Below are positions 1 to 7,117 of a DNA stretch of 14,891 bases, piece after piece (position 1 is the stretch's first letter; each line of letters starts with the position of its first letter). The DNA is taken from positions 1 through 14,891 of the forward strand of contig JALQUE010000151.1 in assembly GCA_023260815.1 (NCBI GenBank), in the 5' to 3' direction. The position numbers were made by a program, and so were the translations under genes. The stretch is from Roseovarius sp. Its GTDB lineage: Bacteria > Pseudomonadota > Alphaproteobacteria > Rhodobacterales > Rhodobacteraceae. The notes beneath the pieces were generated by a model. It did no database searches, had not been told where the DNA came from, and worked only from the letters and a program-made list of their open reading frames with translations.

Positions 1-315
1 ACCATGTCACCCGATTGCGCCGACACCGAGAAATATCAGGTGCTCGACCGGATCGTTGAAAAACTCGTGGCCAAGGCCGATGCCGGCGATCAGATTGCCG
101 GTCGCCCCATCAAGGAGGTGGTCACCGTCAACGGCGCCCGCGTGATCCTCGACAACGGGTCATGGGGGCTGGTGCGCGCCTCGTCCAACACCCCCAACCT
201 CGTGGTGGTCTGCGAAAGCAGCGACAGCGACGCCGAGATGCGCGCGATCTTCGCCGATCTTGATGCCGTCATCCGAACAGAACCCTCGGTGGGCGACTAC
301 GACCAGACGATCTGA
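1..315 (+). CDS. Phosphomannomutase/phosphoglucomutase, C-terminal end (5' truncated)
   Basis: Only the last 104 residues of this gene are in the window; the frame is open from base 1 and stops at the TGA at 313-315. The fragment matches the C-terminal domain of the alpha-D-phosphohexomutase superfamily. It has the phosphate-binding stretch WGLVRASSNTPNLVVV, in which the R-A-S-[SN]-T/K-P core contacts the phosphate of the sugar. A typical lead-in (IKEVVTVNGARVILDNG) and a final acidic helix are also present. Enzymes of this family interconvert hexose 1- and 6-phosphates through a bisphosphate intermediate in the cytoplasm and feed GDP-mannose or other surface-sugar synthesis. The catalytic phosphoserine, metal-binding loop and sugar-binding loop lie upstream of the window, so mannose versus glucose preference cannot be judged. 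The ATG at 4-6 is internal and not the start. Confidence 0.88.
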   Translation, partial: TMSPDCADTEKYQVLDRIVEKLVAKADAGDQIAGRPIKEVVTVNGARVILDNGSWGLVRASSNTPNLVVVCESSDSDAEMRAIFADLDAVIRTEPSVGDYDQTI

Positions 316-330
316 AATCCGGGTCCGGGG

Positions 331-362
331 CGCGTTTGTGTACGAAAGGGACACAAATCGCG
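331..362 (+). terminator. Candidate hairpin downstream of the phosphohexomutase gene
   Basis: CGCGTTTGTGT (331-341) can pair with ACACAAA-T-CGCG (351-362). This gives a 7-bp inner stem and a 4-bp outer stem separated by one bulged T (358), with a 9-base loop. It lies 16 bases after the stop codon. There is no run of T after it, so it would be an atypical terminator or a 3'-end stabiliser. It could act on either strand in this convergent gap. Confidence 0.4.
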
Positions 363-397
363 CTCCGACCACCCGCTTTCGTCCCAAAGCCGCGTAG

Positions 398-420
398 GTT
401 TCGTACGGATCGTACCAAAC
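398..420 (-). terminator. Candidate hairpin directly after the M3 peptidase stop codon
   Basis: GTTTCGTACG (398-407) and CGTACCAAAC (411-420) form a 10-base inverted repeat with one mismatch and a GAT loop. It abuts the stop codon of the minus-strand peptidase gene (421-423), where a transcript end would be expected. No U tract follows. The arm TTTCGTAC (399-406) is also an exact complement of GTACGAAA at 340-347, so an alternative longer-range pairing across the gap is possible. Confidence 0.4.
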
Positions 421-2427
421 TCACGCCGCCAGCCCGCGTCCCTTCAGCAGTGCCTCGACACCGGGCAAACGCCCCCGGAACCCGGTATAAAGCGCCTCCG
501 GGTCCGCCGATCCACCCCGCGAAAGAATATGCGTTTCCAACGACTTGGCTGCATCTTCGTCAAACGGGCCAGCCTCGAAGGCGGCAAAGGCATCGGCATC
601 CATCACCTCTGACCACATGTAACTGTAATACCCACTCGAATACCCGTCCCCGGAAAACACATGCGCAAAATGTGGTGTTGCATGACGCATCGTGATTGCG
701 CCCGGCATCCCCATTTTTTCCAATGTTTCCCGTTGCTTGACCATTGGATCGTCGGGTGCGTCCCCCTCGTGGAACACAAGATCGACCATCGCCGAGGCGA
801 CATATTCCACCGTCTGGAACCCTTGGTCGAAATTCGCCGCTTTCAGCATTTTATCCAGCAATTCCGGGGGCATAGCCTCTCCGGTGCGGTAATGACGTGC
901 GTAGGTTTCCAGAACCTCGGGCACTTCCAGCCAATGTTCATACAGCTGACTGGGCAGCTCTACAAAGTCCCTCGCCACCGAAGTCCCTGAAATACTTTCA
1001 TAATTTACGTCTGACAGCAGGTGATGCAGCGCATGTCCGAACTCGTGAAACAAGGTCCGCGCATCGTCATAGCCCAATAATGCCGGATCACCCTTGGCAA
1101 AATTGCACACATTGATCACCACCGGCCCCTGCACCCGTGGTCGCTTCGCCTGCCCCCGCATCGCCGAACACCACGCCCCCGATCTCTTGGACGCCCGCGC
1201 AAAATAATCCCCAATGAAAACAGCAACATGCCGGCCGTTTCGGGTGACCTCCCACGCCCTGCAATCGGGGTGATACAGCGCGATATCCAGCGGTTCGAAC
1301 GCCAATCCGAACAGCCGGTTCGCCACCCCGAACGCCGCCGCGATCATATTGTCGAGCGTCAGATACGGCTTCAACGCCGCCTCATCCAGATCATGCTCCG
1401 CCAACCGGCGTTTTTCGGCATAGTAACGCCAGTCCCAGGGCCGTAATTCTCCATTGATTCCATCGGCTTGCATCATCTCGATCAGCGCCGCTGCATCCCT
1501 CTCGGCCTGCGCGCAGGCTGGCTCCCAGACCTGCATCAGCAAGTCGCGCACCCGCTCCGGCGTCTTGGCCATCTCGGTTTCCAGCTTATAAGCGGCAAAG
1601 CTTCCATACCCCAGAAGTTGTGCCCGCTCTTGGCGCAACCGCAATATCTCGGCTGTGAGCGCGCGATTATCGGTCTCCCCGCCCATGGCCCCCCGTGCCT
1701 CCCAGGCGCGGAACGCGTGTTCACGAAGGTCTCGCCGGTCGGAAAACTGCAGGAACGGCACCACCAACGACCGCGACAGGGTGATAACGGGTGCCTCCAA
1801 CCCCTTCTCCCGCCCGGCAGACCAGGCGGCATCGATCAGAAATTCAGGAAGGCTTTCAAGGGCTTGCGTGTCCAACTCCATGAACCACTCGGCCTCGTCC
1901 GCCAACAGATTCTGGCTGAACTGCGTGCCAAGCTCGGCCAGTCGCGACATGATCTCGCGCATCCGGGCATCCGCCTGCCCCTCCAGCGCCGCCCCGGCCC
2001 GGACGAACCGTCGATGCGTCAACATCAACAAGCGCGCCTGTTCATCGGTCAAATCAAGGCTGTCCCGCGCCTCCCAAAGTCTCTGTATCCGCTCAAAAAG
2101 ATCTTTATTTCCAGTGATTTCCGAAGAATACGCCGCCAATTTCGGCCCAAACTCCCGCTGTAATTTCTGCCGCTGTGCATTGCTGTCCGCACCCGCGACC
2201 GAGAAAAACACCGACAGCACTTTGTCCAATTGATCTCCACTGGCCTCCAAAGCCTCTATCGTATTGGCAAAGCTTGGCTTTTCCGGGTTTTCAGCAATCT
2301 CCCGCACATCGTGCCGCGCCATCTCCAACGCCGCCTCGAAGGCTGGTGAATATTGCGCGTCCTCGATCAGGTCGAAAGGCGCGATCCCGAATGGCGTTGT
2401 CCATTCCGACAGCAAGGGGTTGCTCAT
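421..2427 (-). CDS. M3 family zinc metallopeptidase (peptidyl-dipeptidase Dcp / oligopeptidase A type)
   Basis: A 668-residue cytoplasmic metallopeptidase that cleaves short peptides. The zinc site is HEFGH with His461, Glu462 and His465, and the third ligand is Glu490 in RDFVELPSQ. The 29-residue spacing from first His to last Glu is the one I know from E. coli Dcp. A C-terminal GYSSGYYSYMWSEVMDADAF block matches the substrate-binding Tyr/Gly loop of the family, and the N-terminus (SNPLLSEWTTPFG) is Dcp-like. The RDFVE context favours Dcp over OpdA, but specificity cannot be settled from sequence alone. The start at 2427 is chosen over an in-frame upstream codon at 2469: it has AAGGA at 2436-2440 with 8-base spacing, and its ATG overlaps the upstream moeB-type stop as ATGA. 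It is the last gene of the coaBC operon. No signal peptide is visible. Confidence 0.92.
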   Translation of the reverse strand: MSNPLLSEWTTPFGIAPFDLIEDAQYSPAFEAALEMARHDVREIAENPEKPSFANTIEALEASGDQLDKVLSVFFSVAGADSNAQRQKLQREFGPKLAAYSSEITGNKDLFERIQRLWEARDSLDLTDEQARLLMLTHRRFVRAGAALEGQADARMREIMSRLAELGTQFSQNLLADEAEWFMELDTQALESLPEFLIDAAWSAGREKGLEAPVITLSRSLVVPFLQFSDRRDLREHAFRAWEARGAMGGETDNRALTAEILRLRQERAQLLGYGSFAAYKLETEMAKTPERVRDLLMQVWEPACAQAERDAAALIEMMQADGINGELRPWDWRYYAEKRRLAEHDLDEAALKPYLTLDNMIAAAFGVANRLFGLAFEPLDIALYHPDCRAWEVTRNGRHVAVFIGDYFARASKRSGAWCSAMRGQAKRPRVQGPVVINVCNFAKGDPALLGYDDARTLFHEFGHALHHLLSDVNYESISGTSVARDFVELPSQLYEHWLEVPEVLETYARHYRTGEAMPPELLDKMLKAANFDQGFQTVEYVASAMVDLVFHEGDAPDDPMVKQRETLEKMGMPGAITMRHATPHFAHVFSGDGYSSGYYSYMWSEVMDADAFAAFEAGPFDEDAAKSLETHILSRGGSADPEALYTGFRGRLPGVEALLKGRGLAA

Positions 2428-3485
2428 GCCTGTGATCCTTTTTCTTTTCTTTTCATACAGATAGGACAATCTTCCCGTGGCTTAAGCGCAATCTTCCGGG
2501 TCTCGCCCCACAAGGCATCATAGATCAGCATCTCACCCAACAAGGGCTGGCCCGCCCCCGCGATCAGCTTCACCGCCTCAACGGCCATCATCGACCCCAG
2601 CACACCGGGCAACGGGCCAAGAACACCCGCCTCGGCACACGAAGGCGCCAGCCCCGGCGCGGGCCGTTCAGGAAAGACGCATTGGTAACAGGGCGCACCA
2701 TGCGCCGGATCGAAGACACTGATCTGCCCCTCCCACTGTGAAAGAGCACCGGAAATCAATGGCTTGCCCATCGCCACCGCGGCGGCGTTCACCATGTAAC
2801 GCGTGTCGAAATTATCCGTTCCGTCCAGGATCACGTCATAGTCGGCAAACAACTCCTCCGCGATCTCGGCCGTCAACCGCCGCTGATAGGGACGCACCTC
2901 GACATAAGGATTTTGCGCCTGCATCGCGACCATGGCCGATTGCACCTTGGGCATACCGATATCCGCATCCCGGTGAATCACCTGCCGTTGCAGATTGGAA
3001 TTGTCGACCGTGTCCTCGTCGATCACCCCGATTGTCCCGACACCCGCAGCCGCCAGATACATCAGCGCGGGCGAGCCAAGCCCACCGGCCCCGATCACCA
3101 GAATCTTGCCTTGTTTCAAGGCTTTCTGCCCCGGTCCACCAATCTCGCGCAGGACAATATGGCGCGCATAGCGTTCCAGTTCGACCTCGGAAAACAGGCC
3201 CTTGCGCTGCGGTTCGGGCGCTTGGCGTGCCTCGGCCTGCCCGCGCAGCCCCTTCAATCCCCACCGATACGCCAGCACAAGTGCCGCAAACGCCCCGATC
3301 AACAGCCAAAGCGCCGCACTTTCCCCCGTCGCCAGCCTGAGGGGATGCCCGGCCGGCAAGATCAGATGCAGCGCCACGACGCCCAGCCACAAAAACCCGA
3401 TCATCCGCCAGCGCAGCGCCCTCGGCGTGCCCAGCATCGCGCCCACGCCCCACAGCGCGGCAGCCATCACCAGAACCAACAGCAT
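2424..3485 (-). CDS. moeB: Membrane-anchored MoeB/ThiF/HesA-family E1-like adenylyltransferase
   Basis: 353 residues in two parts. Residues 1-75 hold three hydrophobic segments (about 2-19, 29-44 and 57-73) that look like membrane helices. After a charged linker, residues 99-353 are a complete E1-like domain. It shows the nucleotide loop GAGGLGSP (132-139), the NLQRQ arginine region (164-168), Lys180, and DGTDN (221-225). Two CxxC pairs (Cys266/269 and Cys340/343) form the usual structural zinc site. MoeB adenylates the C-terminal glycine of the molybdopterin synthase small subunit MoaD; ThiF does the same for ThiS. No rhodanese domain is present. The neighbours (coaBC, dut) do not show which sulfur carrier it serves, so the moeB symbol is by family. 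The ATG shares one base with the dut stop (TGATG at 3487-3483 read on the minus strand). I infer that the catalytic domain faces the cytoplasm. Confidence 0.88.
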   Translation of the reverse strand: MLLVLVMAAALWGVGAMLGTPRALRWRMIGFLWLGVVALHLILPAGHPLRLATGESAALWLLIGAFAALVLAYRWGLKGLRGQAEARQAPEPQRKGLFSEVELERYARHIVLREIGGPGQKALKQGKILVIGAGGLGSPALMYLAAAGVGTIGVIDEDTVDNSNLQRQVIHRDADIGMPKVQSAMVAMQAQNPYVEVRPYQRRLTAEIAEELFADYDVILDGTDNFDTRYMVNAAAVAMGKPLISGALSQWEGQISVFDPAHGAPCYQCVFPERPAPGLAPSCAEAGVLGPLPGVLGSMMAVEAVKLIAGAGQPLLGEMLIYDALWGETRKIALKPREDCPICMKRKEKGSQA

Positions 3486-3946
3486 CAGGTTTGACCCGTA
3501 GAGCCAAAACCACCCGTCCCGCGCCGGGTATCTTCCAGCGCGTCCACCACAGCGAACGCCGCCTGCACCACGGGCGCCACAACCATCTGCGCAATCCGCA
3601 TCCCGTGCGTGATCTCGAACGGCGCGGTCCCGGCATTCATGACGATGACCCCCAAAGGACCACGATAATCACTGTCGATGGTGCCGGGGCTGTTGGGCAA
3701 GGTGATCCCGTGTTTCAACGCCAACCCCGACCGCGGCCGAAGTTGCACCTCGTAGCCATCGGGAACGGCCAGCCGCAGCCCGGTGGGGATCAGCCTGCAC
3801 TCACCCGGCGCCAAGGTCAGTCCAGCCCGCGCGTCGGGCGTGAAATTCGCCCGGAGATCCGCCCCCGCCGCACCCTGCGTCGCATAGTCAGGAAGCCCAA
3901 GCGCCTGATCGGCCCAGTCTTCCCAAACAAGATTGATCAGGACCAT
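3485..3946 (-). CDS. dut: Deoxyuridine 5'-triphosphate nucleotidohydrolase (dUTPase)
   Basis: A 153-residue homotrimeric-type dUTPase that hydrolyses dUTP to dUMP and pyrophosphate, keeping uracil out of DNA and supplying the thymidylate precursor. All five family motifs are present in order: AGADLR (27-32), RPRSGLA (70-76), NSPGTIDSDYRG (85-96) with catalytic Asp91, GMRIAQMVV (115-123), and the C-terminal P-loop-like RGTGGFGST (142-150). Length is normal for a bacterial trimeric enzyme. AAGGGG lies 5 bases before the ATG. The gene starts 36 bases after coaBC ends, and its stop codon shares one base with the start of the moeB-type gene. Linkage of dut to coaBC is common in many proteobacteria. 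No oddities were seen in the protein. Confidence 0.97.
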   Translation of the reverse strand: MVLINLVWEDWADQALGLPDYATQGAAGADLRANFTPDARAGLTLAPGECRLIPTGLRLAVPDGYEVQLRPRSGLALKHGITLPNSPGTIDSDYRGPLGVIVMNAGTAPFEITHGMRIAQMVVAPVVQAAFAVVDALEDTRRGTGGFGSTGQT

Positions 3947-3982
3947 TCCCGCCCCTTCTTCTTGGCAAAAATTCTCAATTTC

Positions 3983-5176
3983 TCAGGCCAGCGCCTGTGC
4001 GATCCGGTCAGCCAGCCTTGCGGCCACCTCGCCCTTGGACATGCGCGGCCAATCCTCGGCACCATCCATCGTGATCAATGTAATGTCGTTTTCCGTGCCG
4101 CCCATGATTCCGGTGCCTTCACTGACATCATTCGCCACGATCCAGTCGCAGCCCTTGCGCTGACGCTTGGCGGTGGCATGGGCGATCACGTCATCGGTCT
4201 CGGCGGCGAAGCCCACCACCAACCCTGGTCGTCCGGACTTCATCGTGCTGACCGTGGCCAGAATATCGGGGTTCTCGGCAAACTCCAGGGTGGGCACACC
4301 GCCCTTGGTTTTCTTGATCTTGCTCGTGCTTGCGCTTGTCACATGCCAGTCCGCCACAGCCGCGGCAAAGATGGCGGCATCGGCGGGCAGGGCCGCTTCA
4401 ACCGCGTGCAGCATCTCGCGTGCCGTGCGCACGCGGACCACCTCGGCCCCGTCGGGTGGGGGCACATCTGCGGGGCCGGTGACAAACACCACCTGTGCGC
4501 CAAGCGCCACCAGAGCCCGCGCAATGGCCGTGCCCTGCGCACCGGACGACCGGTTGGCGATATATCGCACCGGATCAATGGGTTCATGCGTCGGACCAGA
4601 GGTGACCAGCACGCGCTTGCCGGCCAGTGGACCAGCCCAAAGCGCCCGCTCCACCGCCGCGACGATCTCCAAAGGTTCGGACATGCGCCCGGGACCATGT
4701 TCGCCACACGCCATGTCGCCACTCTCAGGCCCGACAAATCCGATCCCATCCGCCTTCAGCGTGGCGATATTGCGTTGCGTCGCCGGGTGCTGCCACATCC
4801 GCACATTCATCGCGGGCGCAACCAGAACCGGCGCATCCGTGGCCAGCAACAGGGTCGACGCCAGATCATTCGCCAACCCGCCTACCATCTTCGCCATGAG
4901 GTCCGCCGTCGCAGGGGCGACCACGATCAGATCGGCGCTGCGGCTCAGTTCGATATGGCCCATCTCGGCCTCGTCCGTCAGATCGAAAAGATCGCGAAAC
5001 ACCTTGCGTCCGGCCAGCGCCGACACCGAAAGGGGGGTCACGAATTCCTCTCCCGCGCGGGTCAGCACCGGTGTCACGTCGGCGCCACGCTCACGTAGGC
5101 GCCGGATAAGGTCCAGTGCCTTGAAGGCCGCGATCCCGCCGCCGATGATCAGAAGAATGCGTTTCGATGCCAGCAT
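3983..5176 (-). CDS. coaBC: Bifunctional phosphopantothenoylcysteine decarboxylase / phosphopantothenate-cysteine ligase
   Basis: A 397-residue fused CoaC-CoaB flavoprotein that carries out two consecutive steps of coenzyme A synthesis in the cytoplasm. CoaB couples cysteine to 4'-phosphopantothenate using CTP; CoaC decarboxylates the product to 4'-phosphopantetheine with FMN. The CoaC half (1 to about 180) shows the GGGIAAFK flavin loop, catalytic His74 in GHIELSR, the PAMN motif (121-124) and Cys157 in the GDMACGEHGPGRM lid. The CoaB half begins near 187 and contains SGPTHEPIDPVRYI, AAVADWH, NPDIL and AKRQRKGCDWIVANDV. The usual SSGKMG loop reads SSGAQG here, a mild variation. AAGGA at 5186-5190 lies 9 bases before the ATG. 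It is the first gene of a four-gene operon with dut, moeB and the M3 peptidase. Confidence 0.97.
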   Translation of the reverse strand: MLASKRILLIIGGGIAAFKALDLIRRLRERGADVTPVLTRAGEEFVTPLSVSALAGRKVFRDLFDLTDEAEMGHIELSRSADLIVVAPATADLMAKMVGGLANDLASTLLLATDAPVLVAPAMNVRMWQHPATQRNIATLKADGIGFVGPESGDMACGEHGPGRMSEPLEIVAAVERALWAGPLAGKRVLVTSGPTHEPIDPVRYIANRSSGAQGTAIARALVALGAQVVFVTGPADVPPPDGAEVVRVRTAREMLHAVEAALPADAAIFAAAVADWHVTSASTSKIKKTKGGVPTLEFAENPDILATVSTMKSGRPGLVVGFAAETDDVIAHATAKRQRKGCDWIVANDVSEGTGIMGGTENDITLITMDGAEDWPRMSKGEVAARLADRIAQALA

Positions 5177-5252
5177 GGGCCGCGGTCCTTTCCCGGTTGC
5201 GCCCCCCCGACAGGCCGGATCCCCGCCTACCAGCGATTAAAGCGCGACCCAA

Positions 5253-5281
5253 TTCTTAGGCGCCTGCCCTGCCTGAGGCAA
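5253..5281 (-). promoter_or_regulatory. Candidate promoter for the coaBC operon
   Basis: On the minus strand, TTGCCT (5281-5276) and TAAGAA (5258-5253) are separated by exactly 17 bases. A transcript would begin near 5246, about 70 bases before the coaBC ATG. The -35 agrees with TTGACA at 4 of 6 positions, while the -10 is poor. The element also reads CTTG upstream and CTAAGA at the -10, loosely like RpoH-type promoters of this family. This is inference from spacing and position only. Confidence 0.3.
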
Positions 5282-5344
5282 GCACGCAGCCGGACGCGTC
5301 ACAGCCCGACACGATGCCTTTAGGCGAGCCACGATGGGAAAGGT

Positions 5345-5362
5345 CGCCTCGCCCGTCAGGCG
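5345..5362 (-). terminator. Weak candidate terminator of the rpoHII-chaN transcript
   Basis: On the minus strand, 6 bases after the chaN TAA, CGCCT and AGGCG can form a 5-bp GC stem with an 8-base loop, followed by ACCTTTCCC. The short stem and poor T run make it only a weak intrinsic-terminator candidate. Confidence 0.3.
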
Positions 5363-5368
5363 CCGGTG

Positions 5369-6136
5369 TTAATTGAACGCAGCACAGGGGTCAGGTCGAT
5401 CGACGGCCGGGGCAGATACCACCTCGTCAAAAGTGCCGTCCAAGGGGGCTCCGTCCTCGGTTTGACCAACCACATGCAGCTCCAGTCCCGGCGCCGCACG
5501 TTCAAGATAGACCGGAACACCCCAATCGCGCCGGGCGTGCCCATTGCCAGTGATCACAGCCACCGGCCCGCCGGTTTCAGCGAAGGCGCGCACAACGGCA
5601 TGGGCAAGTTCAGCATCGCGCAGACGCTGGATCTGCACCATCCCCGGCAGCAAATCCGCAGGCAGGGCGTCGCAATGGGCCGACATCTGCATCGCCTCGC
5701 GGGTCTGCTGTTCATCCTCGGGCAACGGATCGGCCAAACCATAGGCCGAGGCATCGCCGCTGAACGCCTGTACGATACCGCTTTCGAATGCGGCGCGCGC
5801 AACATCCCGGGGGACTTGCGCGCCAAACACACGCGCGTCGGGCGCCGCTGTGAAAATCGGATGATACATGGCAAAATCAGGCCAGCCAGACTTTGCCCAG
5901 TCCAGCGCCGTGGCAAGCTTGGCGGCATCGGCACGATTGTCGGGCGTCACGATCTTGGCCTGCTCCGCGGTCAGCATCTCGAACACGATAGCTGCGGGGG
6001 CCAACTCGGCCACACGCTCGGCCTGCAGGTCATGATGCGCCGGGTTGTCATGAAACTCGCCCAGTATCAGCACATCCTGTGCTGATACTGAACTTGCCAT
6101 CACCAAAACCGAACAAACAGCAATAAAACTTTTCAT
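5369..6136 (-). CDS. ChaN-family exported protein (haem-binding / iron-regulated type)
   Basis: 255 residues with an N-terminal Sec signal peptide (about 1-19, ending SSVSA before Q20). There is no correctly placed lipobox cysteine, so it should be periplasmic rather than a lipoprotein. The family hallmarks are GEFHDNPAHH at 26-35 and TGNGHARRDWGVP at 196-208. ChaN of Campylobacter binds haem and the family is often called iron-regulated; the precise role in Rhodobacteraceae is not known to me. The ATG overlaps the rpoHII stop as ATGA (6136-6133). The 13 bases before it lack a Shine-Dalgarno sequence; the nearest purine run, AGAGG, is about 15 bases away. Translation therefore probably depends on ribosomes finishing rpoHII. 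Haem ligands cannot be assigned with certainty; His29 and the His34/His35 pair in the first motif are candidates. Confidence 0.82.
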   Translation of the reverse strand: MKSFIAVCSVLVMASSVSAQDVLILGEFHDNPAHHDLQAERVAELAPAAIVFEMLTAEQAKIVTPDNRADAAKLATALDWAKSGWPDFAMYHPIFTAAPDARVFGAQVPRDVARAAFESGIVQAFSGDASAYGLADPLPEDEQQTREAMQMSAHCDALPADLLPGMVQIQRLRDAELAHAVVRAFAETGGPVAVITGNGHARRDWGVPVYLERAAPGLELHVVGQTEDGAPLDGTFDEVVSAPAVDRPDPCAAFN

Positions 6137-7011
6137 GCGAGCAGGTTTTGCACCTCTGTCCCATGACGTTCAAGATGCTTCCGCATCTTCTGGAACGCCG
6201 CAGCTTCAAGCTGCCTCACACGTTCCTTGGACAGGTTCAGTTCTTCGCCAAGGCTTTCCAACGTCCGAGGGGCATCCCGCAGCTTGCGTTCGCGCACGAT
6301 AAACCTTTCGCGCTCGTTGAGTTTGCTCATCGCATCCCCCAACCACTCGCGCAGCGCCATGAGGTCATGATCCTGCTCGACCAGCTGGTCACCGCGCGGG
6401 CCTTCATCCTCGATCGTGTCGATCCACTCGCGGCCTTCATCCTCGACCGACTGGGTCGCGTTCAGCGAAAAGTCAGACCCTGACAGCCGCCCTTCCATCA
6501 TTTCAACGTCGCGCAGCGGCACACCGACCTCATGCGCGATCATCTCGCGGAGTTGATGCCCGTCAAGCTGCTCGCCCTTGGCCATCGCTTCGCGTTCGAT
6601 CCGGGCCTGAACGCGCCGCATGTTGAAAAACAGCGATTTCTGCGAAGACGTGGACCCTGTGCGCACCATGGACCAGTTGCGCATCACGTAATCCTGAATG
6701 GACGCCTTGATCCACCACACCGCATAGGTCGAAAACCGCACCCCACGGTCAGGGTCGAACTTGTCGGCGGCTTTCATCAGCCCCAGACCGGCCTCTTGGA
6801 TAAGATCGTTCATCGGTGCGCCATAGCGACGGAATTTCGATGCCATCGAGATCGCAAGCCGCATATACGCCGTGATCAAACGGTGAAGAGCTTCTTCGTC
6901 GCGCTGGTCGCGCCATGCATAGGCAAGTTTAAGTTCTGTTTCAGCATCCAGAAGCTCTGCGCGCATCGCTTTGCGCGACATGCTGCTGGTCTGCGGTGCA
7001 TCAAGTGCCAT
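6133..7011 (-). CDS. rpoH2: RNA polymerase sigma factor RpoH, RpoHII type (heat-shock / singlet-oxygen family)
   Basis: A 292-residue group 3 sigma-70 factor. Region 2 covers about 48-117, with LIQEAGLGLMKAADKFDP and the -10 recognition helix VRFSTYAVWWIKASIQDYV. The RpoH box QKSLFFNMRR at 124-133 identifies the sigma-32 family, and region 4.2 ends with the helix-turn-helix LGEELNLSKERVRQLE (about 254-269). The N-terminus (MALDAPQ...LLDAETELKLAYAWRDQRDEEAL) fits the second RpoH paralogue of Rhodobacterales rather than the canonical heat-shock RpoHI. In Rhodobacter sphaeroides RpoHII acts downstream of RpoE/ChrR in the response to singlet oxygen. AGGGAG (7018-7023) lies 6 bases before the ATG. 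It is divergent from cobU, behind a candidate RpoE promoter, and overlaps the chaN-type gene by 4 bases. I am sure of RpoH and fairly sure of the II subtype. Confidence 0.93.
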   Translation of the reverse strand: MALDAPQTSSMSRKAMRAELLDAETELKLAYAWRDQRDEEALHRLITAYMRLAISMASKFRRYGAPMNDLIQEAGLGLMKAADKFDPDRGVRFSTYAVWWIKASIQDYVMRNWSMVRTGSTSSQKSLFFNMRRVQARIEREAMAKGEQLDGHQLREMIAHEVGVPLRDVEMMEGRLSGSDFSLNATQSVEDEGREWIDTIEDEGPRGDQLVEQDHDLMALREWLGDAMSKLNERERFIVRERKLRDAPRTLESLGEELNLSKERVRQLEAAAFQKMRKHLERHGTEVQNLLA

Positions 7012-7069
7012 CTCGGACTCCCTGACCTGCCGGTCTATATGTTTTGTTCCTTTTGCGGTCTTTCACTAG

Positions 7070-7099
7070 GTGCTACGAAAGGCATCTCCATCCGGATCA
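7070..7099 (-). promoter_or_regulatory. Candidate RpoE (ECF sigma) promoter of rpoHII
   Basis: On the minus strand, TGATCC (7099-7094) is followed after 18 bases by TAGCAC (7075-7070). TGATCC is the -35 word I know from RpoE-ChrR promoters of Rhodobacter sphaeroides. A start near 7063 would leave a leader of about 50 bases before the rpoHII ATG. The -10 is less convincing than the -35. The element sits in the 106-base gap shared with the divergent cobU gene. Confidence 0.5.
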
Positions 7100-7117
7100 A
7101 TACGGGGCCAGAAAAAA

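Larger units (their letters stand above)
5177..5368. other. Intergenic gap between chaN-type gene end and coaBC start
   Basis: 192 bases without a gene. Besides the candidate promoter and the chaN 3' hairpin, it contains four AGGCG/CGCCT words near 5258-5263, 5321-5326, 5345-5349 and 5358-5362, so several alternative stems are possible. One is AGGCGA with TCGCCT around a 16-base loop. TGCCTGAGGCA at about 5270-5280 is a near-perfect short palindrome. No open frame with a recognisable product was seen. Confidence 0.6.

Noticed and set aside
2428..2469. Upstream start for the M3 peptidase adding 14 residues
   Set aside because: The added residues are not family-like, whereas the ATG at 2427 has a good ribosome site and an ATGA overlap with the upstream gene.
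3491..5098. 535-codon open frame on the plus strand opposite dut and coaBC
   Set aside because: It lies wholly antisense to two unmistakable enzymes, has no recognisable domain, and is rich in Arg/His/Pro/Gly as expected for a GC-rich shadow frame.
7070..7117. Upstream GTG start for cobU adding 16 residues
   Set aside because: CobU homology begins at the ATG at 7118, and the extra codons overlie the rpoHII promoter region.
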